Source: Daphnia carinata
Lineage: Eukaryota > Arthropoda > Branchiopoda > Diplostraca > Daphniidae
NCBI RefSeq assembly: GCF_022539665.2
Contig: NW_026712521.1
Location: 1-64,000, forward strand
Length of the DNA stretch: 64,000 bases
Direction of reading: 5' to 3'
Below the pieces are notes generated by a model. That model saw only the letters and a list, made by a program, of their open reading frames with translations. It made no database searches and was not told the origin of the DNA. Position numbers and translations under genes: made by a program. Shown in pieces: positions 46,260 through 58,234 of the stretch. Positions within the stretch are counted from its first letter, which is position 1. Every line of letters starts with the position of its first letter.

Positions 46260-49200
46260 ATATAGTGTGATACAGTGAGTTTCAATATCTAGATTCAAAC
46301 AGCATCAAATATACCTGTATTCAATGTGAATATAGTGTGATACAGTGAGTTTCAATATCTACATTCAAACAGCATCAAATATACGTGTATTCAATGTGAA
46401 TATAGCGTTATAGAATCAGTTTCATAATGTACATTCAAACAGCACCAAATAAACGTGTATTCAATGTGAATATAGTGTTATACAATCAGTTTCATGATGT
46501 ACATTCAAACAGTATCAAATATACGTGTATTCAATGTGAATATAGTGTGATACAGTGAGTTTCAATATCTACATTCAAACAGTATCAAATATACGTGTAT
46601 TCAATGTGAATATAGTATTATACAATCAGTTTCATGATGTACATTCAAACAGTATCAAATAAACGTGTATTCAATGTGAATACAGTGTGATACAGTGAGT
46701 TTCAATATCTACATTCAAACAGCATAAAATATACGTGTATTAAATGTAAATATAGTGTGATACAGTGAGTTTCAATATCTACATTCAAACAGCACCAAAT
46801 ATACGTGTATTCAATGTGAATATAGTGTGATACAGTGAGTTTCAATATCTACATTCAAACAGCATCAAATATACCTGTATTCAATGTGAATATAGTGTGA
46901 TACAGTGAGTTTCAATATCTACATTCAAACAGCATCAAATATACGTGTATTCAATTTGAATATAGTGTTATAGAATCAGTTTTATGATGTACATTCAAAC
47001 AGTATCAAATATACGTGTATTCAATGTGAATATAGTGTGATACATTGAGTTTCAATATCTACATTGAAACAGCATCAAATATACGTGTATGCAATGTGAA
47101 TATAGTGTGATACAGTGAGTTTCAATATCTACATTCAAACAGCACCAAATAAACGTGTATTCAATGTGAATATAGTGTGATACAGTGAGTTTCAATATCT
47201 ACATTCAAACAGCATCAAATATACGTGTATTCAATTTGAATATAGTGTTATAGAATCAGTTTTATGATGTACATTCAAACAATATCAAATATACGTGTAA
47301 TCAATGTGAATATAGTGTGATACAGTGAGTTTCAATATCTACATTCAAACAGCACCAAATTAACGTGTATTCAATGTGAATATAGTGTGATACAGTGAGT
47401 TTCAATATCTAAATTCAAACATCATCGTATTCAATTTGAATATAGTGTTATTGAATCAGTTTTATGATGTACATTTAACAGTATCAAATATACGTGTATG
47501 CAATATGAATATAGTGTGATACAGTGAGTTTCAATATATACATTCAAACAGCTCCAAATTAACGTGTATTCAATGTGAATATAGTGTGATACAGTGAGTT
47601 TCAATATCTACATTCAAACAGCATCAAATATACGTGTATTCAATGTGAATATAGTGAATACAGTGAGTTTCAATATCTACATTCAAACAGCATGAAATAT
47701 ACGTGTATTCAATGTGAATATAGTGTTATACAATCAGTTTCATGATGTACATTCAAACAGTATCACATATACGTGTATTCAAGATGAATATAGTGTGATA
47801 CAGTGAGTTTCAATATCTACATTCAAACAACAACAAATTTACGTGTATTCAATGTGAATATAGTGTTATAGAATCAGTTTCATGATGTACATTCAAACAG
47901 TATCAAATATTCGTGTATTCAATGTGAATATAGTGTGATACAGTGAGTTTCAATAGCTACATTGAAACAGCATCAAATATACGTGTATTCAATGTGAATA
48001 TAGTGATACAGTGAGTTTCAATATCTACATTCAAACAAGATGAAATATTAGTATTTTCAATGTGAATAAAGTGTTATAGAATCAGTTTCATAATGTACAT
48101 TCAAACAGTATCAAATATACGTGTATACAATGTGAATATAGTGTGATACAGTGAGTTTCAATATCTAAATTCAAACAGCATCAAATATACGTTTATTAAA
48201 TGTGAATATAGTGTGATACAGTGAGTTTCAATATCTACATTCAAACAGCATCAAATATATGTGTTTTCAATGTGAATATAGTGTTATAGAATCAGTTTTA
48301 TGATGTACATTCAACCAGTATCAAATATACGTGTATTCAATGTGAATATAGTATTATAGAATCAGTTTCATGATCTACATTCAAACAGTATGAAATATAC
48401 GTGTATTCAATGTGAATATAGTGTGATACAGTGAGTTTCAATATCTACATTCAAACAGCATCAAATATACATGTATTCAATATGAATATAGTGTGATACA
48501 GTGAGTTTCAATATCTACATGCAAACAGCATCAAATATACGTGTATTCAATGTGAATATAGTGTGATACAGTGAGTTTCAATATCTACATGCAAACAGCA
48601 TCAAATATACGTGTATTCACTATGAATATAGTGTTATAGAATGAGTTTCATGATGTACTTTCAAACAGTATCAAATATACGTGTATTCAATGTGAATATA
48701 GTGTGATACAGTGAGTTTCAATATCTACATTTTAACAGTATCAAATATACGTGTATTCAATGTGAATATAGTGTGGTACAGTGAGTTTCAATATCTAAAT
48801 TCAAACAGCACCAAATAAACGTGTATTCAATGTGAATATAGTGTGATACAGTGAGTTTCAAAATCTACATTCAAACAGCATGAAATATACGTGTATTCAA
48901 TGTAAATATAGTGTGATACAGTGAGATTCAATATCTACATTCAAACAGCATCAAATATACGTGTATTCAATGTGAATATAGTGTTATAGAATCAGTTTGA
49001 TGATGTACATTCAAACAGTTTCAAATATTCATGTATTCAATCTGAATATAGTGTGATACAGTGAGTTTGAATATCTACATTCAAACAGCATGAAATATAC
49101 GTGTATTCAATGGGAATATAGTGTGATACAGTGTGTTTCAATATCTACATTCAAACAGCATCAAATATACGTGTATTCAATGTGAATATAGTGTTATAGA

Positions 49201-49728
49201 ATCAATTTTATGATGTACATTCAAACGGTAGCAAATATACGGGTATTCAATGTGAAGATAGTGTGATACAGTGAGTTTCAATATCTAAAATCAAACAGCA
49301 CCAAATAAACGTGTAGTCAATGTGAATATAGTGTGATACAGTGAATTTTAATATCTACATTGAAACAGCATTAAATATACGTGTATTCAATGTGAATATA
49401 GTGTTATAGAATCACTTTCATGATGTACATTCAAACAGTGTCTAATATAAGTTTATTCAATGTGAATATAGTGTGATACAGTGAGTTTCAATATCTACAT
49501 TCAAACAGCATCAAATAGACGTGTATTCAATGTGAATATAGTGTGATACAGTGAGTTTCAATATCTACATTCTAACAGCATCAAATATACGTGTATTCAA
49601 TGTGAATATAGTGTTATAGAATCAGTTTCATGATGTACATTCAAACAGTATCAAATATACGTTTATTCAATGTGAATATAGTATGATACAGTGAGTTTCA
49701 ATATCTACATTGAAACAGCATCAAATAT
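46260..49728. repeat. 70-bp satellite, second block (about 49 copies)
   Basis: Same satellite, but diverged throughout: many units carry point changes, ACAGCACCAAATAAACG variants and type-2 tails with ATGATGTACATTC. It continues the degenerate edge seen left of element D, so D was inserted into already old satellite. Confidence 0.95.
49721..49728. repeat. Target-site duplication of element C (partner at 50673-50680)
   Basis: TCAAATAT, a part of the satellite unit, on both sides of element C. Confidence 0.8.
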
Positions 49729-50672
49729 GGTAGCCGGTGAAATAGGACAGAAACGAAATAGGACTGGAGAAATTGGACTGAAAATTTCCAGTCCTATTTC
49801 TACCGGAGAAATAGGACTGGGAGAAATAGGACTGACTTTTAAAAACTTTTAGGATAGTCCTATTTCTCCATGGCATCAATCCTATTTCTCCTTAGAAATA
49901 GTCCTATTTCATTTACCTTGTTCTAAGGGGAACGATGAGCCTCCAATCCAGTAGGCAATATATTACGTAAGAGCGGCGGCTTATATCCATTTCCCTTTTA
50001 AAAAAACCGATGGTGTTAACTCATTAGATAAATATTTCACAAAACTCTTTTTTTCTTATCCTATTTTAATTTAAATTACAGGAGAACATGAACTATATTG
50101 TATTTAATAGAGTTCATTTAACAAACTACTATTAGACATACTATAGAAATATTTATTACTTATATTGCACATTATGTGGTCATAACCAACTTTTCCAATT
50201 GAACTAATGTTTTACTATTTCATACATCTTTCGTTATATACAGCTCTTACATATTCTGATTTTGCTCTAATAATATTTTATTAAATGAACTCTATTAGAT
50301 TCAAAATAATTCATGTTCCCCAGCAATTAAAATAAAAATAGGATAAGAGATAAAACATTTGTGAACCATTTAAATAATGAGTAAACGCCATCGGTTTTTG
50401 AAAAAGAGAAATGGATATAGGCCGGCGCTCTTATGCAATACATTGTCTACCGAATTGGAGGCTCATCGTTCCCCTTGGAACAAGGTAAATGAAATAGAAC
50501 AATTTCTAAGGAGAAATAGGACTGATGCCGAGGAGAAATAGGATTGTCCTAAAAGTTTTTAAAAGTCAGTCCTGTTTCTTCCAGTCCTATTTCTCCGGTA
50601 GAAATAGGACTGGAAATTTTCAGTCCTATTTCTCCAGTCCTATTTCGTTTCAGTCCTATTTCACCGCCAACC
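49729..50672. mobile_element. Element C: small foldback element
   Basis: A 944-bp insertion with ends GGTAGCCGGTGAAATAGG and, inverted, GGTTGGCGGTGAAATAGG. Each end contains tandem and inverted units of AGAAATAGGACT. Inverted similarity extends through most of each half (for example GGAGGCTCATCGTTCCCCTT on the right, its inverse on the left near 49930), leaving an AT-rich loop of about 150 bp. No coding capacity. It is probably a non-autonomous relative of element A, because the unit AAATAGGAC is shared. Confidence 0.85.
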
Positions 50673-51776
50673 TCAAATATAAGTGTATTCAATGTGAATA
50701 TAGTGTGATACAGTGAGTTTCAATATCTACATTCAAGCAGCATCAAATATACGTGTATTCAATGTGAATATAGTGTGATACAGTGAGCTTCAATATCTAC
50801 ATTCAAACAGTATCAAATATACGTGTATTCAATGTGAATATAGTATGATACAGTGAGTTTCAATATCTAAATTCAAACAGCATCAAATATACGTGTATTC
50901 AATGTGAATAAAGTGTGATACGGTGAATTTTAATATCTACATTCAAGCAGCATCAAATATACGTGTATTCAATGTGAATATAGTGTGCTACAGTGAGTTT
51001 CAATATCTACATTCAAACAGCATCAAATATACGTGTATTCAATGTGAATATAGTTTGATATATGTGAATATTTTGTTATAGAGTCAGTTTCATGACGTAC
51101 ATTCAAGCAGTATCAAATATACGTTTATTCAATGTTAATATAGTGTGAAACAGTGAGTTTCAATATCTACATTCAAACAGCATCAAATATACGTGTATTC
51201 AATGTGAATATAGTGTTATAGAATCAGTTTGAATATCTACATTCAAACAGCATCAAATATACGTGTATTCAATGTGATTATAGTGTGATACAGTGAGTTT
51301 CAATATCTACATTCAAACAGCATCAAATATACGTGTATTCAATGTGAATATAGTGTTATAGAATCAGTTTGATGATGTACATTCAAACAGTTTCAAATAT
51401 TCGTGTATTCAATGTGAATATAGTGTGATACAGTGAGTTTCAAAATCTACATTCAAACAGCATCAAATATACGTGTATTCAATGTGAATATAGTGTGATA
51501 CAGTGAGTTTCAATATCTACATTCAAACAGCATCAAATATACGTGTATTCAATGTGAATATAGTGTTATAGAATCACTTTCATGATGTACATTCAAACAG
51601 TGTCAAATATACGTTTATTCAATGTGAATATAGTGTGATACAGTGAGTTTAAATGTCTACATTCAAACAGCATCAAATATAGGTGTATTCAATGTGAATA
51701 TAGTGTTATAGAATCACTTTCATGATGTACATTCAAACAGTATCAAATATTCGTTTATTCAATGTGAATATAGTGT
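50673..51776. repeat. 70-bp satellite, third block (about 16 copies)
   Basis: Diverged units of the same satellite, ended by the LTR of retroelement 2, which begins TGTAAGG directly after a satellite tail. Confidence 0.95.
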
Positions 51777-51796
51777 TGTAAGGTTCTCATAACCGT

Positions 51797-51802
51797 TTAT
51801 TA
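51797..51802 (-). terminator. Polyadenylation signal in LTR 2
   Basis: AATAAA on the minus strand, about 70 bp downstream of the TATA-like box and 20 bp before the LTR end. Confidence 0.55.
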
Positions 51803-51870
51803 TACCCCAGTACAAGTGCACACAGTGACAGAGCAAAGGCAACTCCGATTAATGATTAAGAAACACGGGT

Positions 51871-51878
51871 TTATATAC
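51871..51878 (-). promoter_or_regulatory. TATA-like box in LTR 2
   Basis: The minus strand reads TGGTATATAAACCC, about 95 bp before the LTR end. An AATAAA on the minus strand at 51797-51802 follows, giving the usual promoter-then-polyadenylation order of an LTR. Confidence 0.6.
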
Positions 51879-52141
51879 CAGTAAGGGGCTACAGCAGCGC
51901 ACGTCATGGTGATAATTAGCATCACGCTTAGACGGCGGGAGCGGGACAAGGTCATGGCGCGATGGCTGTATACCACGCGCCATACCCAACGTCGTGTTAT
52001 GGAGGCGCTGCGCTAAACATACTCAGAGCGGCTCCTATTCGATAGGTGGTGCCGTAGTGTGTACACTACGCGTCACACCTACGTCAAGGATAGCATAGGC
52101 TACCGTCAAGTATACATGAAAGTGTATATTGACTCATTACA

Positions 52142-52158
52142 TTCCTCCCCCCTTTATC
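52142..52158 (-). promoter_or_regulatory. Polypurine tract of retroelement 2
   Basis: The minus strand reads GATAAAGGGGGGAGGAA next to the LTR, nearly the same as in retroelement 1. Confidence 0.85.
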
Positions 52159-52393
52159 GATAAGAGTTGGTCCTCCAACTCCATACTACACACTAGATAT
52201 TACTTATGCCCTAGGCGTGTACAAATGGAACTACACACTTCAACATTGTTTATACGAATAAGCTTTCTTGGGTTACATTTTTTCTTGAGGCTAAATCTAG
52301 GGTCCCGAACGTTCCAAGATATCTAGGATGTATTTATTTTAATCAAAATATTGTACTCTGAGTTCTACTTGGTGGGTGCGGCGATTCTTGTGG

Positions 52394-53927
52394 TTAATCT
52401 TCTTCCGATGGTGAACCGGCTCCTCTCCTCCTCTTGCAGCTCCTTTCTCGGTCGTAGTGAATTATCAGCGTTTTCTGGCCTTTTCTTCTCGGTTTTATAT
52501 TTCTGTTAAGGAATACTTTAGCTATTTCTTCTCTCTCGCCGATGTAATCCGTGGCATAATTTCCAAGATAGTCTGGTTTGTCATATCTTGCGCCGTTCCT
52601 TAACAGCACTTCAACTATCTCGGGGTTCCCATATCGTACGGCTGCAATAAGGGCCGTTTCACGGCGCGTCAGAGATTTTTGGTTGACGTTTACATCGTGC
52701 ATGCATGCACTGTTGACATATTCTTTCTTGCTGTTGAATCTCGCTGCATAGTGTAGGATTGTTTCTCCATCGCGACTTAACTGTTTTATCAGTGGAGTTA
52801 TCCACAGAAAACCGATGCTTTCTTCGTTTTTAATGCGATGGCCACCATTAGGGGAGTTTCCCCTAGACAGTTCCATTCGCTAAACTGACACCTGTGGAAT
52901 GACAGGGTTCTGAGTAAGTGTTCGTTGTTGTCTGCGGCGGCTCGGTGAGCTATTGTTTCACCCTTTTCTGTGATGTCGATGTTTGCGCCGAAAGTCAACA
53001 ATAGTTCCGTGACGTCGTATCTTTTCTTATTTACACTTTCGTGGAGCATGGTTCTTCCATTTGGGAATTTCGTATCCAACAGGCTTCCCACGCTTCTCCC
53101 TGTTGCTCTTCCCTCCTCTTCTTTTCCTTTCAGAAATTTTCTAAGCGTTTCTCGAGGGGCGTTGATTATTTCGAAGATGAACTGTCCTCGTTCGGCTGCT
53201 ATAGTGGCTAGCCTCTCGATGCGTTGATTGGCTGCATCGCCGGCCACTAAAGGAGGGAAGGTCTTTAGCATGCAGTTACGGCAACTGCGAGTGATGTGCT
53301 CTTTTTGGGCGTGGTTAAGTCCTCCTTCTTCGTTGCTTGCGGGTGTGTCGTAGTAATCACCTCTGTGTCCCATCTTACTCCGATCGTCGTCACTGTGAAA
53401 CACACTTTCTTCGTCGTCATATTCGTACGGCCCAGCGTTTGAAGTACTTTCAAAGCTTCCGGTCGTATGATATACGTCGTCGTTGTCGCTGCTACTGTCT
53501 TCCATTGACGTGGTGTAGTGTCCATCGTCGTATTCGCTACTAATAGATTCTTCACCTTCACTGTGTTTTCTTGGGGAGGTTCACCTTTACTGTGATTGCA
53601 ATTTGACTGTTTCTTGTCCCGATTGCGGTGCATGTCTGGCAGTTCTACTGTCGTTGCGTCGCTGTCCGCGATATCTCCGTCCTTCTTGATCTGCTCAATC
53701 ATTTTTCTTAGCCAATTTGGGTCATCGTCACCACTTTCCTCTATTTCGTGTTTCGCGATTTCTACTTCGGTGCACAATTCAGGCCCTATGTCAGACGTCG
53801 GACCTTTCTCGATTTTTATGGCTTGTTGAGTTTCATCGGTTCCTATCCAGTCGTTTACTAGATCTTCAACCCAGCACGGGCGTTCCTGTTTGATTGGATC
53901 CCGTTCGTTGTTGATTGTAGACGACAT
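52394..53927 (-). pseudogene. Ankyrin-repeat protein of retroelement 2, two frameshifts
   Basis: Three overlapping readings (53927-53265, 53505-52798, 52876-52394) together match the intact 413-residue protein of retroelement 1. The ATG is at 53927. The N-terminus is acidic with DWIG and IKIEK as in copy 1, then a SCRNCMLK C-x2-C pair, then ankyrin repeats (GRTMLHESVNKKRYDVTELL, GETPLMVAIALK, ETALIAAVRYGNPEIVEVLL). Frame changes fall near 53570 and near 52835, the latter in a short A run. It ends in a basic tail (KPRRKGQ, CKRRRG) not seen in copy 1. Conservation of both the N-terminal motifs and the repeats argues for a selected function before decay. Confidence 0.82.
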
Positions 53928-54277
53928 CTTGGTTTTAGGAGTAGAAAGTCAGGAGATGTTTGAAGTGTCTGTTGACTCTTGTTAAGATTTGTTTCCAAAC
54001 TGAAGTTAGTGTTAGTGTACATCATCTTTTATAGTACCCATTTGGTTTGTCGGCTTTTCATCATTAGCTCGGCCTTTTATTTGGGTTATCTTTTAAGTGG
54101 GGTATCATATTAGGTGTCTATTAGAGCAGAACTATCCTACTATAAGCTTTATTTATTGTTTTTGTCTATTACTGTTTGACTTGCTGTGTTTGTATTTTTA
54201 CTTTGATATATGTAATATACTACTTTCTTTTAATGCCTTGTGTTTTTTTACTTATTATAATTTTTTTTTTTTTTTTT
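53928..54277. other. Interval between env and ankyrin ORF in retroelement 2
   Basis: About 350 bp, AT-rich, with a T run just left of the env stop. Immediately before the ankyrin ATG the minus strand reads TTTCTACTCCTAAAACCAAG, which could be a splice acceptor. Confidence 0.45.
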
Positions 54278-57200
54278 TTAAATCCCTGTGTCCAAGCTAC
54301 CTGTGCATTTGCACAAATCTTCCCACACCATACCATGCCCAACGACATATGAGCATGTCGTATGGTTACCTGTGCAGGTTTTTTGTCAGCCTTTTTCCCA
54401 ACCAGATTCCTCGGCTGAGTAAATATTTTCTTTTTCTGGTGCGGATGGTGATGATGGTGCGTTTAGCTGTGTTGTCATTTTTTCCGCGGTTACTTTTCCT
54501 GAATTGATTTTCTTTAGTAATCTTGGGCATGGGCTGCATGCGATAAATACTCGCAGGCATATTATGAATAGTATAAACCCAATTGATGTTAGACCTAGGA
54601 TTTTTAACGTGTCGAACCAAGAGAACATGTTTCCAATTTTATTTTCTTGCGCTTCCGATACTACAATGTCCGATAGTGATCGTGCTTCTCCTTCTTGCAG
54701 TTTTCCGACTAAATCGTTCAGTATGTTTAATTGTTCCATCTCCATTGCGTTATGGGCTGGGTGACTTTTAAGTGTATAATCGAAATTGTTTAGATGAAGT
54801 TCGTCAAATTCCGCGATTAGATCAAGATTTGGTGTGTGGATTGTTGCGTATTGTTTTACCCAATCACCGTTGGTGTCGTTATGTTCCCATGAATGCGGGT
54901 ATCCATTGATGTTCACTAGTTGCGTTTTCCAGAAACAATCAGAATATGGATGAATAGACCACCCAACTGTTCCAATTGTGCAATTCATTTTTCCATACTT
55001 GAAGAACGGTTGGAATCCGCATTTCGTTTCTTTCGCCGATAGTAGAATTCGTTTTTGCTCACATTGTTGTAGCGTCATGGCTTGCCCAAAACCATAAAGT
55101 CTTGAACATGTAGGTAGGCCTATGGCAGCTGCTGCTAGCAGGCCATTCGTTTGGGCCAATATAATTGCTTGTGTTCTTTTCATCTTTGTTAATTGGCAGT
55201 ATACGTCTCTGATTTCTTTTACAATTTATTTTCGTGTTCCGTCTCTATGTTTATTTTATATTGCTCGTGCATTTTACTTATTTCGTACTTCAGCCGATCG
55301 TTTAGGTCATTCGTGGACACCAATAATTCCGTTTTGGTATCTTCCTTAGGGCGTAGTGATGATGAATCGTTTGTCATTTCCTTTACTCTTTTTGTTATTC
55401 CGCTTCTTGGCTTTTGGGTTGTCGTCGTGTCGCTTTCACTTGGTGTCGGGTATTCCAATTCGGTGGTGTTGGGGCTGTGTTTTGTGTTTTCTGTAGTCGG
55501 TGTATTTGTGATTTTGGGGGTGGGGATCGTTGAGGTGGGAATTGTTTCTGGGATTTCCTGTACTGGTCGTGGAGTAGCATTTTTTGCTATAGTGATGCTG
55601 AATGTCGCTGCGGTAACCATTCGTGTGGTTATTGAAGGCGATGTAGGTTTTGCCGTCGGTAAGGTTGTCTTTGCAGTTGGTTTTGTCGTGGTGGATGTGG
55701 ACCTTGATGTCGTTGTTGTTAGCCTTGTCGTTGTGGATGGTTTTGTCGTTGTTGATGGTTTGGTCGTCGTTGTAGGCACAGGTTTACTAGTTGTTGTATG
55801 TTTAAGTGTCGTTGTAGTTTTCGTTGTAATAGGACGATGCATTGTCGTCGTAGTCGGTTTGGCGGTTGATGTGCCAACTGATTTTGCTGTTGTTGTAGGG
55901 GGTTCTTCCGTTTCACTTCTAAAAACTGAGTTGATATTTTCATGTTTGTTTAACGGTGGGATTCGTGGTACAGTTTTCCCGTCGAACGGTTGTTGCGTAT
56001 ATAAAGCTATGATAGCTGATGCTGGCAAGGTTTTTATTTGGTGAGGATTTTTATATCGAAGCTGAAGTGTTGTTTCTTGCTCCTTTCGTGGCAATGTCCT
56101 AGGCTTAACTTTCCTATTTTCAGTGTCAGACATTTTCTGTCTGAGGCAGGTGAGTGTGATCCCGTTCTATCCGTTGCCATAAATTGTCCCGTGTGTTCGA
56201 ATGTTTCTCATACTGAGCTAGTACTTGAACATTCCTGTAAGACTAACATCGTTGTATTAGCCTTGATACAGTTGTTGGTATTGAAAGGTCTGATTGTGAA
56301 ATCCGCTGAATATTCGAACGCTTGACCTCGTTCCAATCTCCTACTGCAGTTTGCGACTGTTCTTTGAGTTTGTACTAGTGGGTCATTGCTAGTTAGCAAT
56401 TTTTGTAGGCTTCTTTGGCATTTGATCCAGTCTCGGTCGCATTCTTCCAGCGTCATCATTGTGTTAGTTCCGTTGTATGTTACACATTTTTCATTTGGTG
56501 GTCTTCCGCTTTTAAGTAGTCCCCAGCTGATCATATCCCATATGTTGTTTTCATGTCCGTGGTTGAATTTAATTAAGTTTCCAAAAATCGGCGAATTAAT
56601 GGTTGTCGCTACTGCTCTTCTCTGTTCTAGTCTTATTTCTTCCAGCTCGTCGATGGATGTTTCTGGGAAGTTCTCTAATACTTCTGGGTTTGAATTCAGT
56701 GTTTCAAATACCCATTGCTGGTTGTCGTCCATATCGTCAGGTCTGCTGCATTTTTGCAGGATTAAGGAGCGTTTGGTTCCTTCGTCCTCGTCTCGTAGTG
56801 TGATGCATAGGTGTTTTTCCATTGATATTAGCTGGTGGTTTTTTGTATCGAATAGCCAGCGCGACGTCCGTTCACCGCACTGTCCCGTAATGATGGTGTT
56901 TATCTCCGATGTCGTTATACACGTGGTGGTTCTTCTGATTCGTAAGGTGTGGTCCATTAGGTACTCGAAGTCTGTTCCGTAAGGTAATTTTTCGTCTATG
57001 TCGAATTGGTCATGGACGGTCACTTGTTTTAGGGTGTACATTATCTTGATGTAAACGATTGAATCTTGTTTGCGTATTACGCCGTTTTCTTCTATCTTTG
57101 TTATTTTTGGATGGCCTAAACGAATCCATCCCCAAGCATAAGAAATGCTGTAGAGTCGTTTTCCCAATTCTGTTTCTTCGAGTGGATCGTTTAAAAGGAA

Positions 57201-58163
57201 TTCGACTTCTTGCTTTATGGATCTTTTCGTTTTGCTATTCCTCGGTTCTGCAAACTCATTGCATGACCATGAGTCGATATTGGTTTGATTTTTACAGGAG
57301 GGTAGGGTGTTTTTATGTATTTTGTATAACTTTCTTGTTGTTTCGGTGGGGAATATCCAAAAGGTTAGGGGGATGCCGACTACTTTAAAGCTGGGTTGAG
57401 CTAGTTCTTTATTATTATTATCAGGGGTGTTAAAGAATGATATTTCAATTTGTCAACTGGTATCTAAGAGTCTACTGGTATTTACGATTTCTGTGGTTTG
57501 GGTCAATTCTAGATATCCTATACCTTTAAGGATTATTTGGGAATTGGAAACATTACTAGATTTATCTCCCCATACTATTGTATTATGATTTTGAATGATT
57601 TGGCCGTCTTGTTGAGTAGCATTTAAATATCCAAAAGGGCTTTCAATTGGGCTTTCAGGGGTTTCCTGTCTTAATGTTATCTCTTCTGCAAAGCAATTTA
57701 GGACGCGATATTCTTTAATGGCATACCACGCACCCTCTCCCGTTGGGGTTGCTGTGAAACCTAATGAGGTTGGGGTGGCCTGCATAATATTGCCTCCGCA
57801 TTTCTTATCGTTAACCATTTCCCAACATTCTAACGATGAAATCAGTTTTGTTTCTTGGGAGAAAACCGTGTCGAATGATCCAACCCAAAAGGATCCTGTA
57901 ATTTTTTTTGTTTTTATTCATTGTTTACAAGTCCATCCTTTCCATGTTTTAATGGGTTTTTGTTTTGTCATTAGGGTATAACTAGTGGGGAAACGTGGGA
58001 AATGTAGCCTGGTTCCGACATTTTCTTTATCGCAATAATAGGGTGAATTTATATCCAGTATGCCTCTTGTTTTCACATTCTTACAATCGCATACGGACAC
58101 GTAAATTGTTTGGGAAGTTTCAAGGGTAGCTAACACGCAAATTACTAGTAGGATTATCTCCAT
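54278..58163 (-). pseudogene. env: env of retroelement 2, several stops and frameshifts
   Basis: Starts with ATG at 58163, directly after ...ATAAAACAG, a splice-acceptor-like site. There is a signal peptide (MEIILLVICVLATLE), a surface part with the same ricin-like QxW pattern (NQQWVFE), a KTKRS basic site, a Thr-rich mucin-like linker (about 55930-55450), an Ala-rich hydrophobic segment (LLAAAAIGLPTC), a Cys-rich ectodomain, a transmembrane helix (LTSIGFILFIICLRVFIAC) and a C-terminal Cys/His motif. In-frame TGA codons occur at 57918, 57453, 56208 and 54386. Three of them fall where copy 1 has Trp (two) or Arg (one). Single-base shifts lie near 56080 and 55220. There is no insertion, so this copy shows the uninterrupted domain order. 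Confidence 0.8.
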
Positions 58164-58195
58164 CTGTTTTATAAAAAAAAGTAATTTTATTACTA

Positions 58196-58199
<4 letters not shown>

Positions 58200-58226
<27 letters not shown>
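58200..58226. repeat. T27 homopolymer between integrase and env
   Basis: 27 T in a row on the plus strand (poly-A on the minus, coding, strand), just before the env splice acceptor. Retroelement 1 has no such run at this place. Confidence 0.9.
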
Positions 58227-58234
58227 AGTTTTGC

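Larger units (their letters stand above)
51777..52141 (-). repeat. 3' LTR of retroelement 2 (365 bp)
   Basis: Starts TGTAAGGTTCTCATAACC and ends CTCATTACA, TG...CA bounded, with the polypurine tract at its right edge. The CATAACC near its left end is shared with LTR 1; the rest is different and longer. The partner LTR is outside the window, so the boundary rests on these signals. Confidence 0.85.

Noticed and set aside
56208-57920. TGA read as tryptophan (altered genetic code)
   Set aside because: One TGA replaces Arg, many normal TGG codons occur in the same gene, and retroelement 1 uses TGG at these positions, so ordinary decay explains it.
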